A stretch of DNA of 13,889 bases from Candidatus Poseidoniaceae archaeon (GTDB lineage: Archaea > Thermoplasmatota > Poseidoniia > Poseidoniales > Poseidoniaceae), in assembly GCA_013330925.1 (NCBI GenBank), contig DUHJ01000066.1, positions 11,393 to 25,281 of the forward strand, read 5' to 3'. This document shows positions 7,233 through 13,889 of this stretch, in pieces. The position numbers and the translations under genes were made by a program. Positions within the stretch are counted from its first letter, which is position 1. Each line of letters begins with the position of its first letter. The notes under the pieces were generated by a model. That model did not search any database. It saw only the letters and a program-made list of their open reading frames with translations, and was not told the DNA's origin.

Positions 7233-8740
7233 CAGGGGTACCTCCGGGACAAGGAAAGGAAGGGGCTGCTGGGGCCTGAGGCACCGTCACCGGCCGTGGT
7301 TGGCGTTGAGCGACGAGCCGTGGCCAAGACCGAACCGAGGGCAAGCACGGCTTCGGAAGCCGGTTCAGGCTGCCAGCCGTCGGGATAGGCCTCGTCCAGG
7401 GTTGTCGTGGACGTGGTGGCGGACACCACGGCCTCAAGGTCGCACAAATCGCGGAGGAAGGCCACGTTCGTGGTCGTTCCAAGGATCACAAATTCGTCCA
7501 GGGCTCGGCGCATGCGTTGGAGGGCTTCGGACCGGTTTGGTGCGTGAACGATGAGTTTCGCGAGCATCGGGTCGTAGGACGGGGAAACGTCGTCGCCTTC
7601 GCGCACACCTGTGTCCAGGCGAAGCCCGGGGCCGGTGGGTGGACGGAACACCGCCAGGGGACCGATGCTTGGAAGGAAGCCGTTGGCCGGATCTTCTGCG
7701 TAAATGCGGACTTCGATGGCATGCCCTCGCATCGCAAGATCTGGGACCTTCATGGGCTCACCTGCGGCGATGCGCAGTTGCTCACGCACCAGATCTACGC
7801 CGGTGACGAGTTCCGTGATGGGATGTTCGACCTGAATGCGGGTGTTCATCTCAAGGAAATGGAAGGTCCCGTCGTCTTCCATCAGGAATTCAACCGTTCC
7901 GGCGCCGACGTAATCCACGGCTTCTGCGGCCGCGATGGCGGCCTCACCCATGCGCTGACGCTGTTGCTCGTCCACCACGGCGCAGGGTGCTTCTTCGAAC
8001 ACCTTCTGGTGACGGCGTTGAACGCTGCACTCACGTTCGCCAAGGTGGACGGTCCGACCGTGCGCGTCCGCCAGAACCTGAACTTCCACGTGCCGCGCAC
8101 CACGAAGCAGACGTTCGAGGTAGACACGACCGTCACCAAAGGCAGCAATGGCTTCACGACGAGCACCTCGCACGGCTTCGTCCAATCCTTCTGCAGATTC
8201 AACGGCCCGCATTCCTTTGCCGCCGCCGCCTGCACTGGCCTTCAGCAACAACGGGAATCCCACACGTTCCGAAGCCGCACGGACGGCCTCAAGCGTGGCG
8301 TTGAGATCGGCGGCCTCGTCGCCGGTGGATTCGATTTCGATCTCTTCTCCGGGGATCACGGGAACGCCCGCTTCACGCATCGTGATGCGTGCGGTCATCT
8401 TGTCGCCCATCTGTTCGATGGCGGTGGGAGAGGGGCCGATCCAAATCAGTCCCGCGTCGAGGACCGCTCGCGCGAATCCTGCCCGCTCGGAAAGGAAGCC
8501 AAAGCCCGGATGAATCGCGTCCACATCGTTGGCCAAAGCCGCTGCAATGATGGCCCCGCCGTCAAGGTAGGCCGATGCACCTGCGCCAGAAAGGGGCACG
8601 CAAAGGTCGGCCATCTCGGTGTGCAAGGCGCCTGATTCATCTTCGGCATGCACCGCGACAGCACGCAGGCCCGCCTCACGGCAAGCACGCAACACCCTGC
8701 AGGCGATCTCGCCTCGGTTGGCGACGAGCACGGAGCGCAT
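7232..8740 (-). CDS. mccA: Biotin carboxylase subunit (alpha, split) of methylcrotonyl-CoA carboxylase
   Basis: ATP-grasp enzyme that carboxylates carrier-bound biotin using ATP and bicarbonate. From the ATG at 8740 it is 502 residues. It begins RSVLVANRGEIACRVLRAC, the biotin carboxylase signature. It has HPGFGFLSE (77-85), the glycine-rich ATP loop KASAGGGGKGMR (167-178), RECSVQRRHQK (236-246) and the catalytic EMNTRIQVEHPITE (297-310). The core ends near residue 450. A tail of about 50 residues, rich in Ala, Ser, Thr and Pro, matches the start of the linker that continues into the carrier in fused alpha subunits. A GTG at 8743 just before the ATG is an equal candidate one codon longer; the ATG was chosen because it gives the same TGATG junction seen elsewhere here. 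Substrate choice comes from the neighbouring carboxyltransferase; propionyl- or acetyl-CoA carboxylase function cannot be excluded from this subunit alone. Confidence 0.95.
   Translation of the reverse strand: MRSVLVANRGEIACRVLRACREAGLRAVAVHAEDESGALHTEMADLCVPLSGAGASAYLDGGAIIAAALANDVDAIHPGFGFLSERAGFARAVLDAGLIWIGPSPTAIEQMGDKMTARITMREAGVPVIPGEEIEIESTGDEAADLNATLEAVRAASERVGFPLLLKASAGGGGKGMRAVESAEGLDEAVRGARREAIAAFGDGRVYLERLLRGARHVEVQVLADAHGRTVHLGERECSVQRRHQKVFEEAPCAVVDEQQRQRMGEAAIAAAEAVDYVGAGTVEFLMEDDGTFHFLEMNTRIQVEHPITELVTGVDLVREQLRIAAGEPMKVPDLAMRGHAIEVRIYAEDPANGFLPSIGPLAVFRPPTGPGLRLDTGVREGDDVSPSYDPMLAKLIVHAPNRSEALQRMRRALDEFVILGTTTNVAFLRDLCDLEAVVSATTSTTTLDEAYPDGWQPEPASEAVLALGSVLATARRSTPTTAGDGASGPSSPFLSLSRRYP
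7241..7245 (-). promoter_or_regulatory. Shine-Dalgarno-like GGAGG for the biotin carrier gene
   Basis: GGAGG lies eight bases before the carrier ATG at 7232, within the last codons of the biotin carboxylase gene. It supports the carrier being a genuine separate start and not the result of a frame disruption. Confidence 0.6.
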
Positions 8741-9597
8741 CACTCGGGGCCTCCATCGCTTGGTCGCCAGGCTTGTGGGCGCTTTTCCAAGAAGGCCGAC
8801 AAGCCCTCTTGGCCTTCGTCGGAGCCACGCATGCGGCTGGTGAAATCAAGGGTCCAGGTGCGCAAGGCTTGGTCGTCACCGGTCCATCGGTCAAAGCCGA
8901 GGGTGAGTTCCTTCGCCGCGGTCACGGCGGAAGGTCCGGTGGTCATGACTTCGGCCACCACACCGGCGACGGTGGCCCACGCTGCGTCGTGATCCTGGAC
9001 CACGTCTTCGATGAGGCCGATGCGCTGTGCTTCGTCGGTGCCGACGCGCCCCGCGTTCATGGCCAGCCTTCGGAAGGCTGCACTGCCGACACGCCGGTAG
9101 ACGTACGGGCCAATGACGGCGGGGAGGATGCCGAGCTTTCCTTCGGAGAGGGCGATGCGTGCACCTTCGACCGCCACCACGTGATCGCAGGCAGAAATGA
9201 GCCCGGCTCCGCCGCCGAGGGCCACGCCGTGAAGCACGGCAATCGTGTAGCAGGGATGGGACCAGAGTCCGTTGAACAAGCGGTCCAACCGAGCGCTGTC
9301 CTCGCGGTTCTCCTCGGGGGTTTTCGCCCCCGCGTCTCGCATCATGTTGATGTCTGCGCCAGCGCAGAAGTGCTTGCCCAAGCCGTGAAGCACGACCAGT
9401 CGGAACAGTGGGCCGTCCTCATCCTCGAGCGCACCTGCAGGTCCTGCGCTTCGAGAAGCGCTCCAATCGAAGACCTCGCACAGTTCGGTGATCATCGCGG
9501 TGTTGAGGGCGTTGTACACCGATTCTCGGTTCAACCCAATGGTCAGAACGGCACCTTCAACCTCGAGATGAAGATGTTCACAAGCCGGGACGTTCAT
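8740..9597 (-). CDS. liuC: Enoyl-CoA hydratase/isomerase family protein, probable methylglutaconyl-CoA hydratase
   Basis: Crotonase-fold enzyme, 285 residues. In this operon it would hydrate 3-methylglutaconyl-CoA to HMG-CoA, the step after methylcrotonyl-CoA carboxylase in leucine degradation. Oxyanion-hole segments are HFCAGAD (76-82) and GVALGGGAGL (124-133). SEGKLGILPAVIGPYVYRR (151-169) resembles the (S)E-x-x-LGLIPA-x-ISPYV stretch of LiuC-type hydratases more than a generic crotonase. Glu152 sits where the second catalytic Glu of rat crotonase lies. The position of the first catalytic Glu is Gly132, which I recall is also non-Glu in bacterial LiuC. The start at 9597 has GAGG seven bases upstream. 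Its stop overlaps the biotin carboxylase start. Placement between the beta and alpha carboxylase genes is common in leucine-degradation clusters. Exact substrate is inferred from context. Confidence 0.85.
   Translation of the reverse strand: MNVPACEHLHLEVEGAVLTIGLNRESVYNALNTAMITELCEVFDWSASRSAGPAGALEDEDGPLFRLVVLHGLGKHFCAGADINMMRDAGAKTPEENREDSARLDRLFNGLWSHPCYTIAVLHGVALGGGAGLISACDHVVAVEGARIALSEGKLGILPAVIGPYVYRRVGSAAFRRLAMNAGRVGTDEAQRIGLIEDVVQDHDAAWATVAGVVAEVMTTGPSAVTAAKELTLGFDRWTGDDQALRTWTLDFTSRMRGSDEGQEGLSAFLEKRPQAWRPSDGGPE
8750..8754 (-). promoter_or_regulatory. Shine-Dalgarno-like GGAGG for the biotin carboxylase, inside the hydratase gene
   Basis: GGAGG is nine bases before the ATG at 8740 and six before the alternative GTG at 8743. 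It lies within the last codons of the hydratase gene, so reinitiation there is likely. It does not by itself decide between the two adjacent starts. Confidence 0.55.
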
Positions 9598-9637
9598 GGG
9601 GAAACCTCAATTGGATTTTTGAATTTTCAATTGGAAT
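9598..9637 (-). promoter_or_regulatory. A+T-rich spacer with a repeated TCAATTGGA, possible internal promoter of the hydratase
   Basis: This 40-bp gap is strikingly A+T-rich compared with the surrounding GC-rich sequence. On the plus strand TCAATTGGA occurs twice, at 9607-9615 and 9627-9635, exactly 20 bp apart, each with the palindrome CAATTG. The minus strand has A-rich runs (AAAATTC, CAAAAATCC) at about 19-30 bases before the hydratase ATG, a position that could suit a TATA box of a very short-leader transcript. It may be an internal promoter, a regulator site with two half-sites, or simply an unconstrained spacer. It has no U-run after a hairpin and so is not an obvious terminator. Confidence 0.4.
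9607..9635. repeat. Direct repeat TCAATTGGA x2, 20-bp period
   Basis: Two identical 9-bp copies at 9607-9615 and 9627-9635, with centres two helical turns apart, so a protein bound to both would sit on the same face of the DNA. The CAATTG core is self-complementary. Whether it is a binding site is not known. Confidence 0.7.
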
Positions 9638-11248
9638 TCACATTCTGAAAATTCCATACCCCTTCTGAGGCGCGGGTGCGTTTCGTGCCGCGGCCAAGCA
9701 GAGGCCGAGCACGTCACGGGTATCGCGTGGATCGATGACGCCATCGTCCCACAGCCGAGCGGTGGAGTAGTAGGGCGAACCCTCTTCCTCGTACTTTTCT
9801 AGAATGGGAGCACGGTAGGCTTCGACTTCATCTTCGGTCATCGGATCGCTGCCCTCGCGTGCGCGCTGGTCCTGCTTGATTGTCGTCAACACATCGGCCG
9901 CCTGCGGCCCGCCCATCACCGAGATGCGAGCGTTCGGCCACATGAAGAGGAAGCGGGGGTCGTAGGCCCTTCCGCACATGCCGTAGTTGCCTGCACCGTG
10001 GCTGCCGCCGACGATGACGGTGAACTTGGGAACGTCAACGCAGGAGACCGCCGTCACGAGTTTGGCTCCGTCCTTGGCGATGCCGCCTGCTTCGTATTCC
10101 CGCCCGACCATGAAGCCGGTGATGTTCTGGAGGAACACCAAGGGCACCTGCCGTTGACCGCACAATTGCACGAAGTGCGCGCCTTTCAGGCTTGATTCGG
10201 AAAAGAGGATTCCGTTGTTGGCGACGATGCCCACAAGGTGCCCGTGAATACGGGCAAAGCCACAGACCAAGGTCGTGCCGTAGCGGGGCTTGAATTCGTG
10301 GAAGCGTGAACCGTCCACCATGCGAGCGATCAGTTCCCGCACATCGATGGGCGTCCGGTTGTCTTCGGGGACAATGGAGAGCAGTTCTTCTGGGTCGTAA
10401 TGCGGGTCTTCCGGTGCCGCACCGGCAGCCGGCGCCAAGGTCCGTGGCCCCAAGTTCTCGATGACGTTCCGCACTTTACGGAGGGCTTCTTGCTCGTTTT
10501 CTGCGAAATGATCGGCCACCCCCGAGGTGGCGGTGTGCACGTCAGCCCCACCGAGGTCTTCGGCCGACACCTCTTCGCCCGTCGCGGCTTTGACCAGCGG
10601 AGGACCGGCGAGGAAAATGGTCCCGTTGCCCTTGACGATGATCGATTCGTCGGACATGGCCGGGACGTAGGCTCCACCGGCGGTGCAGGAACCGAGCACG
10701 GCGGCGACCTGCGGGATGCCGTCGGCCGACATCCGCGCTTGGTTTCGGAAAATCCGTCCGAAATGGCCGATGTCTGGGAAGACCTCGTCCTGCATGGGCA
10801 AGAAGGCCCCGCCTGAGTCGACTAGGTAAATGCACGGCAGGTGATTCTCATGGGCGATGACCTGAGCACGGATGTGCTTCTTGACGGTCATTGGGAAGTA
10901 TGAACCTCCTTTCACGGTGGCGTCGTTGGCTACAAAGAGGCATTCACGCCCGTGAACGACACCGATGCCGGTCACGATTCCAGCACTCGGCGCACCGTCG
11001 TTGTAGAGCCCATCGGCCGCCAACGGGGAGGTCTCGAGGAAAGCCGTGCCTGGGTCGATGATGGCCTCAATGCGTTCGCGTGGGAGCATCTTGTCCCGAG
11101 CACGATGCCGCTCCACGGCTCGTGGACTTCCACCGGCCCTGACCTGGTCCAATCGAGCACGAAGGTCCTCGATCAACGCGAGGTTGGCTTCACGACGTGC
11201 GGTGGCCTCCTCGGAGTTGGGCGAAAAACGGCTCGGAAGACGGTCCAT
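9638..11248 (-). CDS. mccB: Methylcrotonyl-CoA carboxylase carboxyltransferase (beta) subunit
   Basis: Transfers the carboxyl group from biotin to 3-methylcrotonyl-CoA, giving 3-methylglutaconyl-CoA. It is 536 residues, the usual MCC beta length. Two crotonase-like halves are evident. The N half has [16 protein letters not shown] (81-96), [19 protein letters not shown] (107-125), [17 protein letters not shown] (143-159) and [18 protein letters not shown] (186-203). The C half has [20 protein letters not shown] (374-393), [19 protein letters not shown] (414-432) and [13 protein letters not shown] (442-454). The DSGGA-LP-QDEVFPD stretch and GREYE-GGIAK separate MCC (and the closely related geranyl-CoA carboxylase) from propionyl-CoA carboxylase. 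The start at 11248 has GAGG seven bases upstream. It begins the four-gene carboxylase cassette and follows DUF63 after 59 bp. Confidence 0.95.
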   Translation of the reverse strand: MDRLPSRFSPNSEEATARREANLALIEDLRARLDQVRAGGSPRAVERHRARDKMLPRERIEAIIDPGTAFLETSPLAADGLYNDGAPSAGIVTGIGVVHGRECLFVANDATVKGGSYFPMTVKKHIRAQVIAHENHLPCIYLVDSGGAFLPMQDEVFPDIGHFGRIFRNQARMSADGIPQVAAVLGSCTAGGAYVPAMSDESIIVKGNGTIFLAGPPLVKAATGEEVSAEDLGGADVHTATSGVADHFAENEQEALRKVRNVIENLGPRTLAPAAGAAPEDPHYDPEELLSIVPEDNRTPIDVRELIARMVDGSRFHEFKPRYGTTLVCGFARIHGHLVGIVANNGILFSESSLKGAHFVQLCGQRQVPLVFLQNITGFMVGREYEAGGIAKDGAKLVTAVSCVDVPKFTVIVGGSHGAGNYGMCGRAYDPRFLFMWPNARISVMGGPQAADVLTTIKQDQRAREGSDPMTEDEVEAYRAPILEKYEEEGSPYYSTARLWDDGVIDPRDTRDVLGLCLAAARNAPAPQKGYGIFRM

Positions 11249-11307
11249 GTCGCTGCCTCATCCACGGGGAGCACAGAAGTGCGCTTCAAGCATCCGACGC
11301 CATACGC

Positions 11308-12693
11308 TCAGACGTCGAGAATGAGGCGCCCGACGTCGCGAAGCCCGGGCGCCAAGCCGACGATCATCACCGCCAGCACCACGAGGACGCGGAGATGTTG
11401 CTGACGGTGTTCGACCCGCATCCGACTGAAGAGGACCACGATGGCGCTCACCAACGTGATTTTGATGACCGCAAAGAACCAGGCGCCGACGCCGAAGTCG
11501 ATGCCAAGACGTTCGTTGATTCGCGATCCAATGTCAATGACGCCTTGGCTGGCCACGTGCTTTTCTCCGTATCCAAAGACGTCCAATCCGAGGAAGGTGG
11601 CCAAGCCGTCGGAAAGCTGACCCACGACCATGAGGATCACCAGCGGCGAAGCGAGCATTGCACGGTTGGACAATCGTTCCACAGGATGGTCGGCAAAGGC
11701 CTCAGGATCTGCTTCCCATTGCTTGAGGCTGATGCCTGCCGGGAGCACCCCCGGCTCGTGACCGCTCGCCCGGAGGTGACGCAAGTCCGAGGCTCCAAGC
11801 CGATGAAGCACGACCCCGACCAGGCATGGCACTACGACGATCACCAGCAAGGGCCAGAGAACTATGGCGTTGTACGGGTCGCCGACGTACAGGTCCGACA
11901 AGTGGAGCGAGAGCGCGATGTAGTACCCAAGGGAGAGCAACACCGCCCCAGAGCCGAAGGCCAACAAAGCACGTGTGAGCGCGGGTGCATGCGTCGTGCG
12001 CATGAGAAGGAGGACGATGCAGAGAAAGGCGGCGACTGCACTGCCGATCAACGGTGCAAGGGCCAATTCCGGGTTGGTCTGATGGATGGGCTGAAGCACC
12101 CAGACCCAAAATCCAGCCAGAAGAAGAGGAAGGCCGACCAACAAGGCATGGTGAACCCTGCGTTCTGCGAAGGTTGGACGTGCGGAACGGGCCACGATGA
12201 CGTCCAGGCGATGGGCCAGAAAGCCAACGCCGACCAACCAGGCCGCGAGGTGAAGGTGAATCAAGGGCGAGATGTAGAGCAGGTCGCGTCCCTCGGGAAA
12301 CATGTGTGCGTCCTCGAGCACGCGGAGCACGGGAGCGAGGACCACCCAAGAGGTCAGTGCGAGCACCATCAGATCATCGCTTGGGAGCCGCCATCGTCGG
12401 AACAGGGCCTGTAAAGCCAGCACGGCGGCGAACAGACCTGCAGTGTAGAGCATCGTGTTCCAAGGATTGTATCCAGCATCACCGGTGTCGCTGGCGTCTT
12501 CGACGATCGGATCCCAGACCACTGGGGCAAGGCCGTCGTCCCACACGACCTCAGGGGCCACCACAAGACCGACGACCACACCAAAACCGATGGCCAAGAG
12601 CGCCCAAAGCACGACGGATTCGACCAACGAATACACTTCGTCGGGCAAGGCAGCATCGTGATTGGGGGAGTCGGGTGCATCCACCTCGTCCAT
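11308..12693 (-). CDS. DUF63 family polytopic membrane protein
   Basis: Integral membrane protein of a largely euryarchaeal family of unknown function. From the ATG at 12693 it is 461 residues with about ten hydrophobic segments, near 23-45, 77-97, 106-122, 139-161, 183-200, 209-231, 240-262, 274-296, 344-361, 401-422 and 433-452; one of these may be a re-entrant piece. Family landmarks are GYNPWNTMLYTAGLF (74-88), VLEDAHMFPEGRDLLYISPL (125-144) and GQLSDGLATFLGLDVFGYGEKH (about 358-379), the last with conserved Asp, Tyr, Glu and His in the membrane. An in-frame TTG at 12726 would add 11 residues; the ATG was preferred, although its GAGG is only three bases upstream. The family is recognised with good confidence; the function is unknown. 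It lies between the FKBP gene and the carboxylase cassette, with no evident shared pathway. Confidence 0.88.
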   Translation of the reverse strand: MDEVDAPDSPNHDAALPDEVYSLVESVVLWALLAIGFGVVVGLVVAPEVVWDDGLAPVVWDPIVEDASDTGDAGYNPWNTMLYTAGLFAAVLALQALFRRWRLPSDDLMVLALTSWVVLAPVLRVLEDAHMFPEGRDLLYISPLIHLHLAAWLVGVGFLAHRLDVIVARSARPTFAERRVHHALLVGLPLLLAGFWVWVLQPIHQTNPELALAPLIGSAVAAFLCIVLLLMRTTHAPALTRALLAFGSGAVLLSLGYYIALSLHLSDLYVGDPYNAIVLWPLLVIVVVPCLVGVVLHRLGASDLRHLRASGHEPGVLPAGISLKQWEADPEAFADHPVERLSNRAMLASPLVILMVVGQLSDGLATFLGLDVFGYGEKHVASQGVIDIGSRINERLGIDFGVGAWFFAVIKITLVSAIVVLFSRMRVEHRQQHLRVLVVLAVMIVGLAPGLRDVGRLILDV

Positions 12694-12745
12694 GAGCCTC
12701 AACGCCCTCTCACGGACCTGCCTCAAGAGGCTTGGCCCAAGGAAT

Positions 12746-13594
12746 TCACTCTTCTTCGCCAGAGGCCGCCTGCAGACGCTCGATCAATTGCGCCTTGGTG
12801 CCGCCGACCTTGAGGCCAGCAGCCTTGCAGCGTTCCTTGAGTTCGGCAGCGGAGAGGGTGGAGAGGTCTTCTTCCTCGGCCACGTCGTCTTCGGCGTCGT
12901 CTTGAGCGCCAAATCCACGAGGTTCGTGGACTTCGAGGAAGGTGACCTTCGCAAGGTCGTTCATGGCGTCGCGAAGCGCGGTCACCAAGCGGAACTTCAT
13001 CATCGCCGCGTTGGTGTCGAAGAGCATCGCCTGAGGCAACACGATGTTCACGTCGTCACCGTCGAAGGTGACGCCGAAGTCGCTCTGTCCCGTGTTGGAT
13101 TGGAGGATGGCCTCGACGGTGGCTTCTCGGCCTTCAACGACCTTGACGACCTTGAAGCTGTAGCGGAGGTCCTTGCCTGCCATGGGTGGGTTGTAGTCGA
13201 TGCGGGCACGGCCTGCTGCGAGGTACGAGAGGTAACCTTGGCGACCACCGATGTTCACCGGTGCACCGAGGTAGAGTTGGTTGCGGTCGCGAACCGACCT
13301 CAGGAGCTTGTCGATGCTGATGGTCTCCACCAAGGTGGGGTCCTTCTCACCGTAGGCGTCCACAGCGGGAATGGTGACGTCGACTTCCACGTCGGCTTCT
13401 GCTTCGAGGAGGGCGGCTTCGAAACCGGGGATGAGGTTGCCCGAACCCACGACGCACACGAGAGGGGTGTAGTCACGGCCTTCTTGGTGGGTTTCGTGCT
13501 CTTGAGCAACGGACTCTCGGGTCGTCTCGATCAGGTCGCCTGTTGCGCCGTCGTAGAGTTCGTAGTCAACGTGGACGATGGTGCCTTCTTCCAT
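12746..13594 (-). CDS. FKBP-type peptidyl-prolyl isomerase with C-terminal SAP domain
   Basis: Prolyl cis-trans isomerase/chaperone of the long archaeal FKBP type. It is 282 residues. The FKBP fold is split by an insert-in-flap domain: the first half is residues 1-85 (IVHVDYELYDGATGDLIETT; GSGNLIPGFEAAL; PAVDAYGEKD), the insert about 86-128, and the closing strand ARIDYNPPMAGKDLRYSFKV (130-149). Residues ~155-225 form the extra C-terminal domain of long archaeal FKBPs. A very acidic linker (231-243) leads to STLSAAELKERCKAAGLKVG and GGTKAQLIERL (245-275), a clear SAP-type helix-turn-helix motif, usually linked to DNA or RNA binding. That fusion is unusual for this family. The start at 13594 has AAGGTGG seven bases upstream. 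The gene lies 49 bp after the CcmF-like gene; CTTATGA at 13637-13643 is a weak TATA candidate. Confidence 0.92.
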   Translation of the reverse strand: MEEGTIVHVDYELYDGATGDLIETTRESVAQEHETHQEGRDYTPLVCVVGSGNLIPGFEAALLEAEADVEVDVTIPAVDAYGEKDPTLVETISIDKLLRSVRDRNQLYLGAPVNIGGRQGYLSYLAAGRARIDYNPPMAGKDLRYSFKVVKVVEGREATVEAILQSNTGQSDFGVTFDGDDVNIVLPQAMLFDTNAAMMKFRLVTALRDAMNDLAKVTFLEVHEPRGFGAQDDAEDDVAEEEDLSTLSAAELKERCKAAGLKVGGTKAQLIERLQAASGEEE

Positions 13595-13643
13595 GATGTT
13601 GCCACCTTGCGGTGCGCCGAGCCACCGGAGCCTTCCTCATAAG

Positions 13644-13889
13644 TCAAGCGGCCGCTGAGGACGGTGGTGGAGAACCCGCATGTCGGAGGCCCAGCGCGGC
13701 CATACCAAGCAACATCAGCCCCCAGCCCACCCAAACCAAATGACTCTGGGGGAGGCGGTACACCGTGATGCGGACCGCGTCCACTCCTTCACCGTCGTCA
13801 CCGAGGGTTTGAGGCATCAGCGTGTCGGCTTGTGAATAATCGAAGATGAAGACCACGTCACCCGACCAACGCCGCAGCACGTCCACTTC
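13644..13889 (-). CDS. C-terminal fragment of a CcmF-like cytochrome c maturation (haem lyase) protein
   Basis: Only the last 81 residues are in the window; the frame is open to the edge, so the gene starts outside. The visible part has a soluble stretch that includes DVVFIFDYSQADTL, then AVRITVYRLPQSHLVWVGW leading into one hydrophobic helix (about residues 49-67), and a short tail of Pro, Ser and Ala. The order DVV(F/V)-x(n)-(V/I)R-V-Y-x-P-x(3)-W-x-W-x-G-x-x-L-M-x-L-G is what I recall of the end of CcmF, where the periplasmic domain is followed by the last membrane helix. CcmF attaches haem covalently to apocytochrome c outside the membrane, which would fit an aerobic respiring archaeon. 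The call rests on a short region and could be wrong. The stop lies in a 10-bp palindrome AGCGGCCGCT. Confidence 0.6.
   Translation of the reverse strand, partial: EVDVLRRWSGDVVFIFDYSQADTLMPQTLGDDGEGVDAVRITVYRLPQSHLVWVGWGLMLLGMAALGLRHAGSPPPSSAAA

Noticed and set aside
7517..8635. Long plus-strand open frame (372 codons) opposite the biotin carboxylase
   Set aside because: It lies wholly antisense to a gene with unmistakable ATP-grasp motifs. Such frames arise readily opposite GC-rich coding sequence, and its translation shows no recognisable domain.
8575..9648. Long plus-strand open frame (357 codons) opposite the hydratase
   Set aside because: Antisense to a clear crotonase-family gene; rich in His, Gly and Arg with no domain signature.
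11271..11282. Small inverted repeat GCAC-AGAA-GTGC between DUF63 and mccB as a terminator
   Set aside because: The stem is only four pairs and no T-run follows on the minus strand, so it is not a credible terminator.
11197..12414. Long plus-strand open frame (405 codons) opposite DUF63
   Set aside because: The translation is extremely rich in His, Gln, Asp and Glu, typical of the reverse complement of a hydrophobic membrane protein; the DUF63 motifs are on the other strand.
12662..13642. Plus-strand open frame (326 codons) opposite the FKBP gene
   Set aside because: It mirrors the FKBP-SAP gene almost exactly, and the FKBP motifs and ribosome site are on the minus strand.
13647..13656. Palindrome AGCGGCCGCT at the end of the CcmF-like gene as a regulatory site or cloning scar
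   Set aside because: It is explained by consecutive Ala codons followed by the stop in a GC-rich gene; a NotI site alone is not evidence of vector sequence, and coding continues naturally on both sides.

Overview
The window looks like a GC-rich genomic fragment of a marine planktonic euryarchaeon, most likely Marine Group II (Poseidoniales) or a close relative. This is an inference from gene content; no rRNA or other phylogenetic marker is present. Archaeal signs are a TtuA/Ncs6-type tRNA thiolase, a separate aspartate transcarbamoylase regulatory chain (PyrI), a DUF63 membrane protein (a family known mainly from Euryarchaeota) and a long archaeal-type FKBP. Signs of an aerobic heterotroph are a methylcrotonyl-CoA carboxylase module and the end of a CcmF-like cytochrome c maturation protein. 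Coding density is very high: ten genes are complete or nearly so, one is cut at each end, and the longest gap is about 120 bp. No tRNA, rRNA, CRISPR array, insertion sequence or phage gene was seen.

Layout. 1-879 (+) is the 3' part of a tRNA 2-thiolation enzyme. It converges on, and overlaps by 8 bp, the pyrB-pyrI pair on the minus strand (2280 to 872), which encodes the catalytic and regulatory chains of aspartate carbamoyltransferase. A 121-bp divergent spacer separates pyrB from a plus-strand gene (2402-4150) for a six-helix membrane protein with a long charged helical tail. That gene ends base-to-base against a minus-strand gene (6706-4151) for an 851-residue protein with about nine membrane helices and a helical-repeat-like C-terminal half. 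Both are unrecognised, and their two stop codons form the palindrome TGATCA.

From 13889 down to 6768 every gene is on the minus strand. In transcription order they are a CcmF-like C-terminus, an FKBP prolyl isomerase with a C-terminal SAP domain, a DUF63 protein, a methylcrotonyl-CoA carboxylase carboxyltransferase (beta) subunit, an enoyl-CoA hydratase of methylglutaconyl-CoA hydratase type, a biotin carboxylase, and a separate biotin carrier protein. The last four form a leucine/isovalerate degradation cassette: carboxylation of 3-methylcrotonyl-CoA to 3-methylglutaconyl-CoA, then hydration to HMG-CoA. The usual fused alpha subunit is split into two genes here.

Three co-directional gene pairs (pyrB/pyrI, hydratase/biotin carboxylase, biotin carboxylase/carrier) join by the same one-base stop/start overlap, TGATG, with a Shine-Dalgarno-like GGAGG or GAGG inside the upstream gene. 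This suggests translational coupling where subunits or pathway partners must be balanced.
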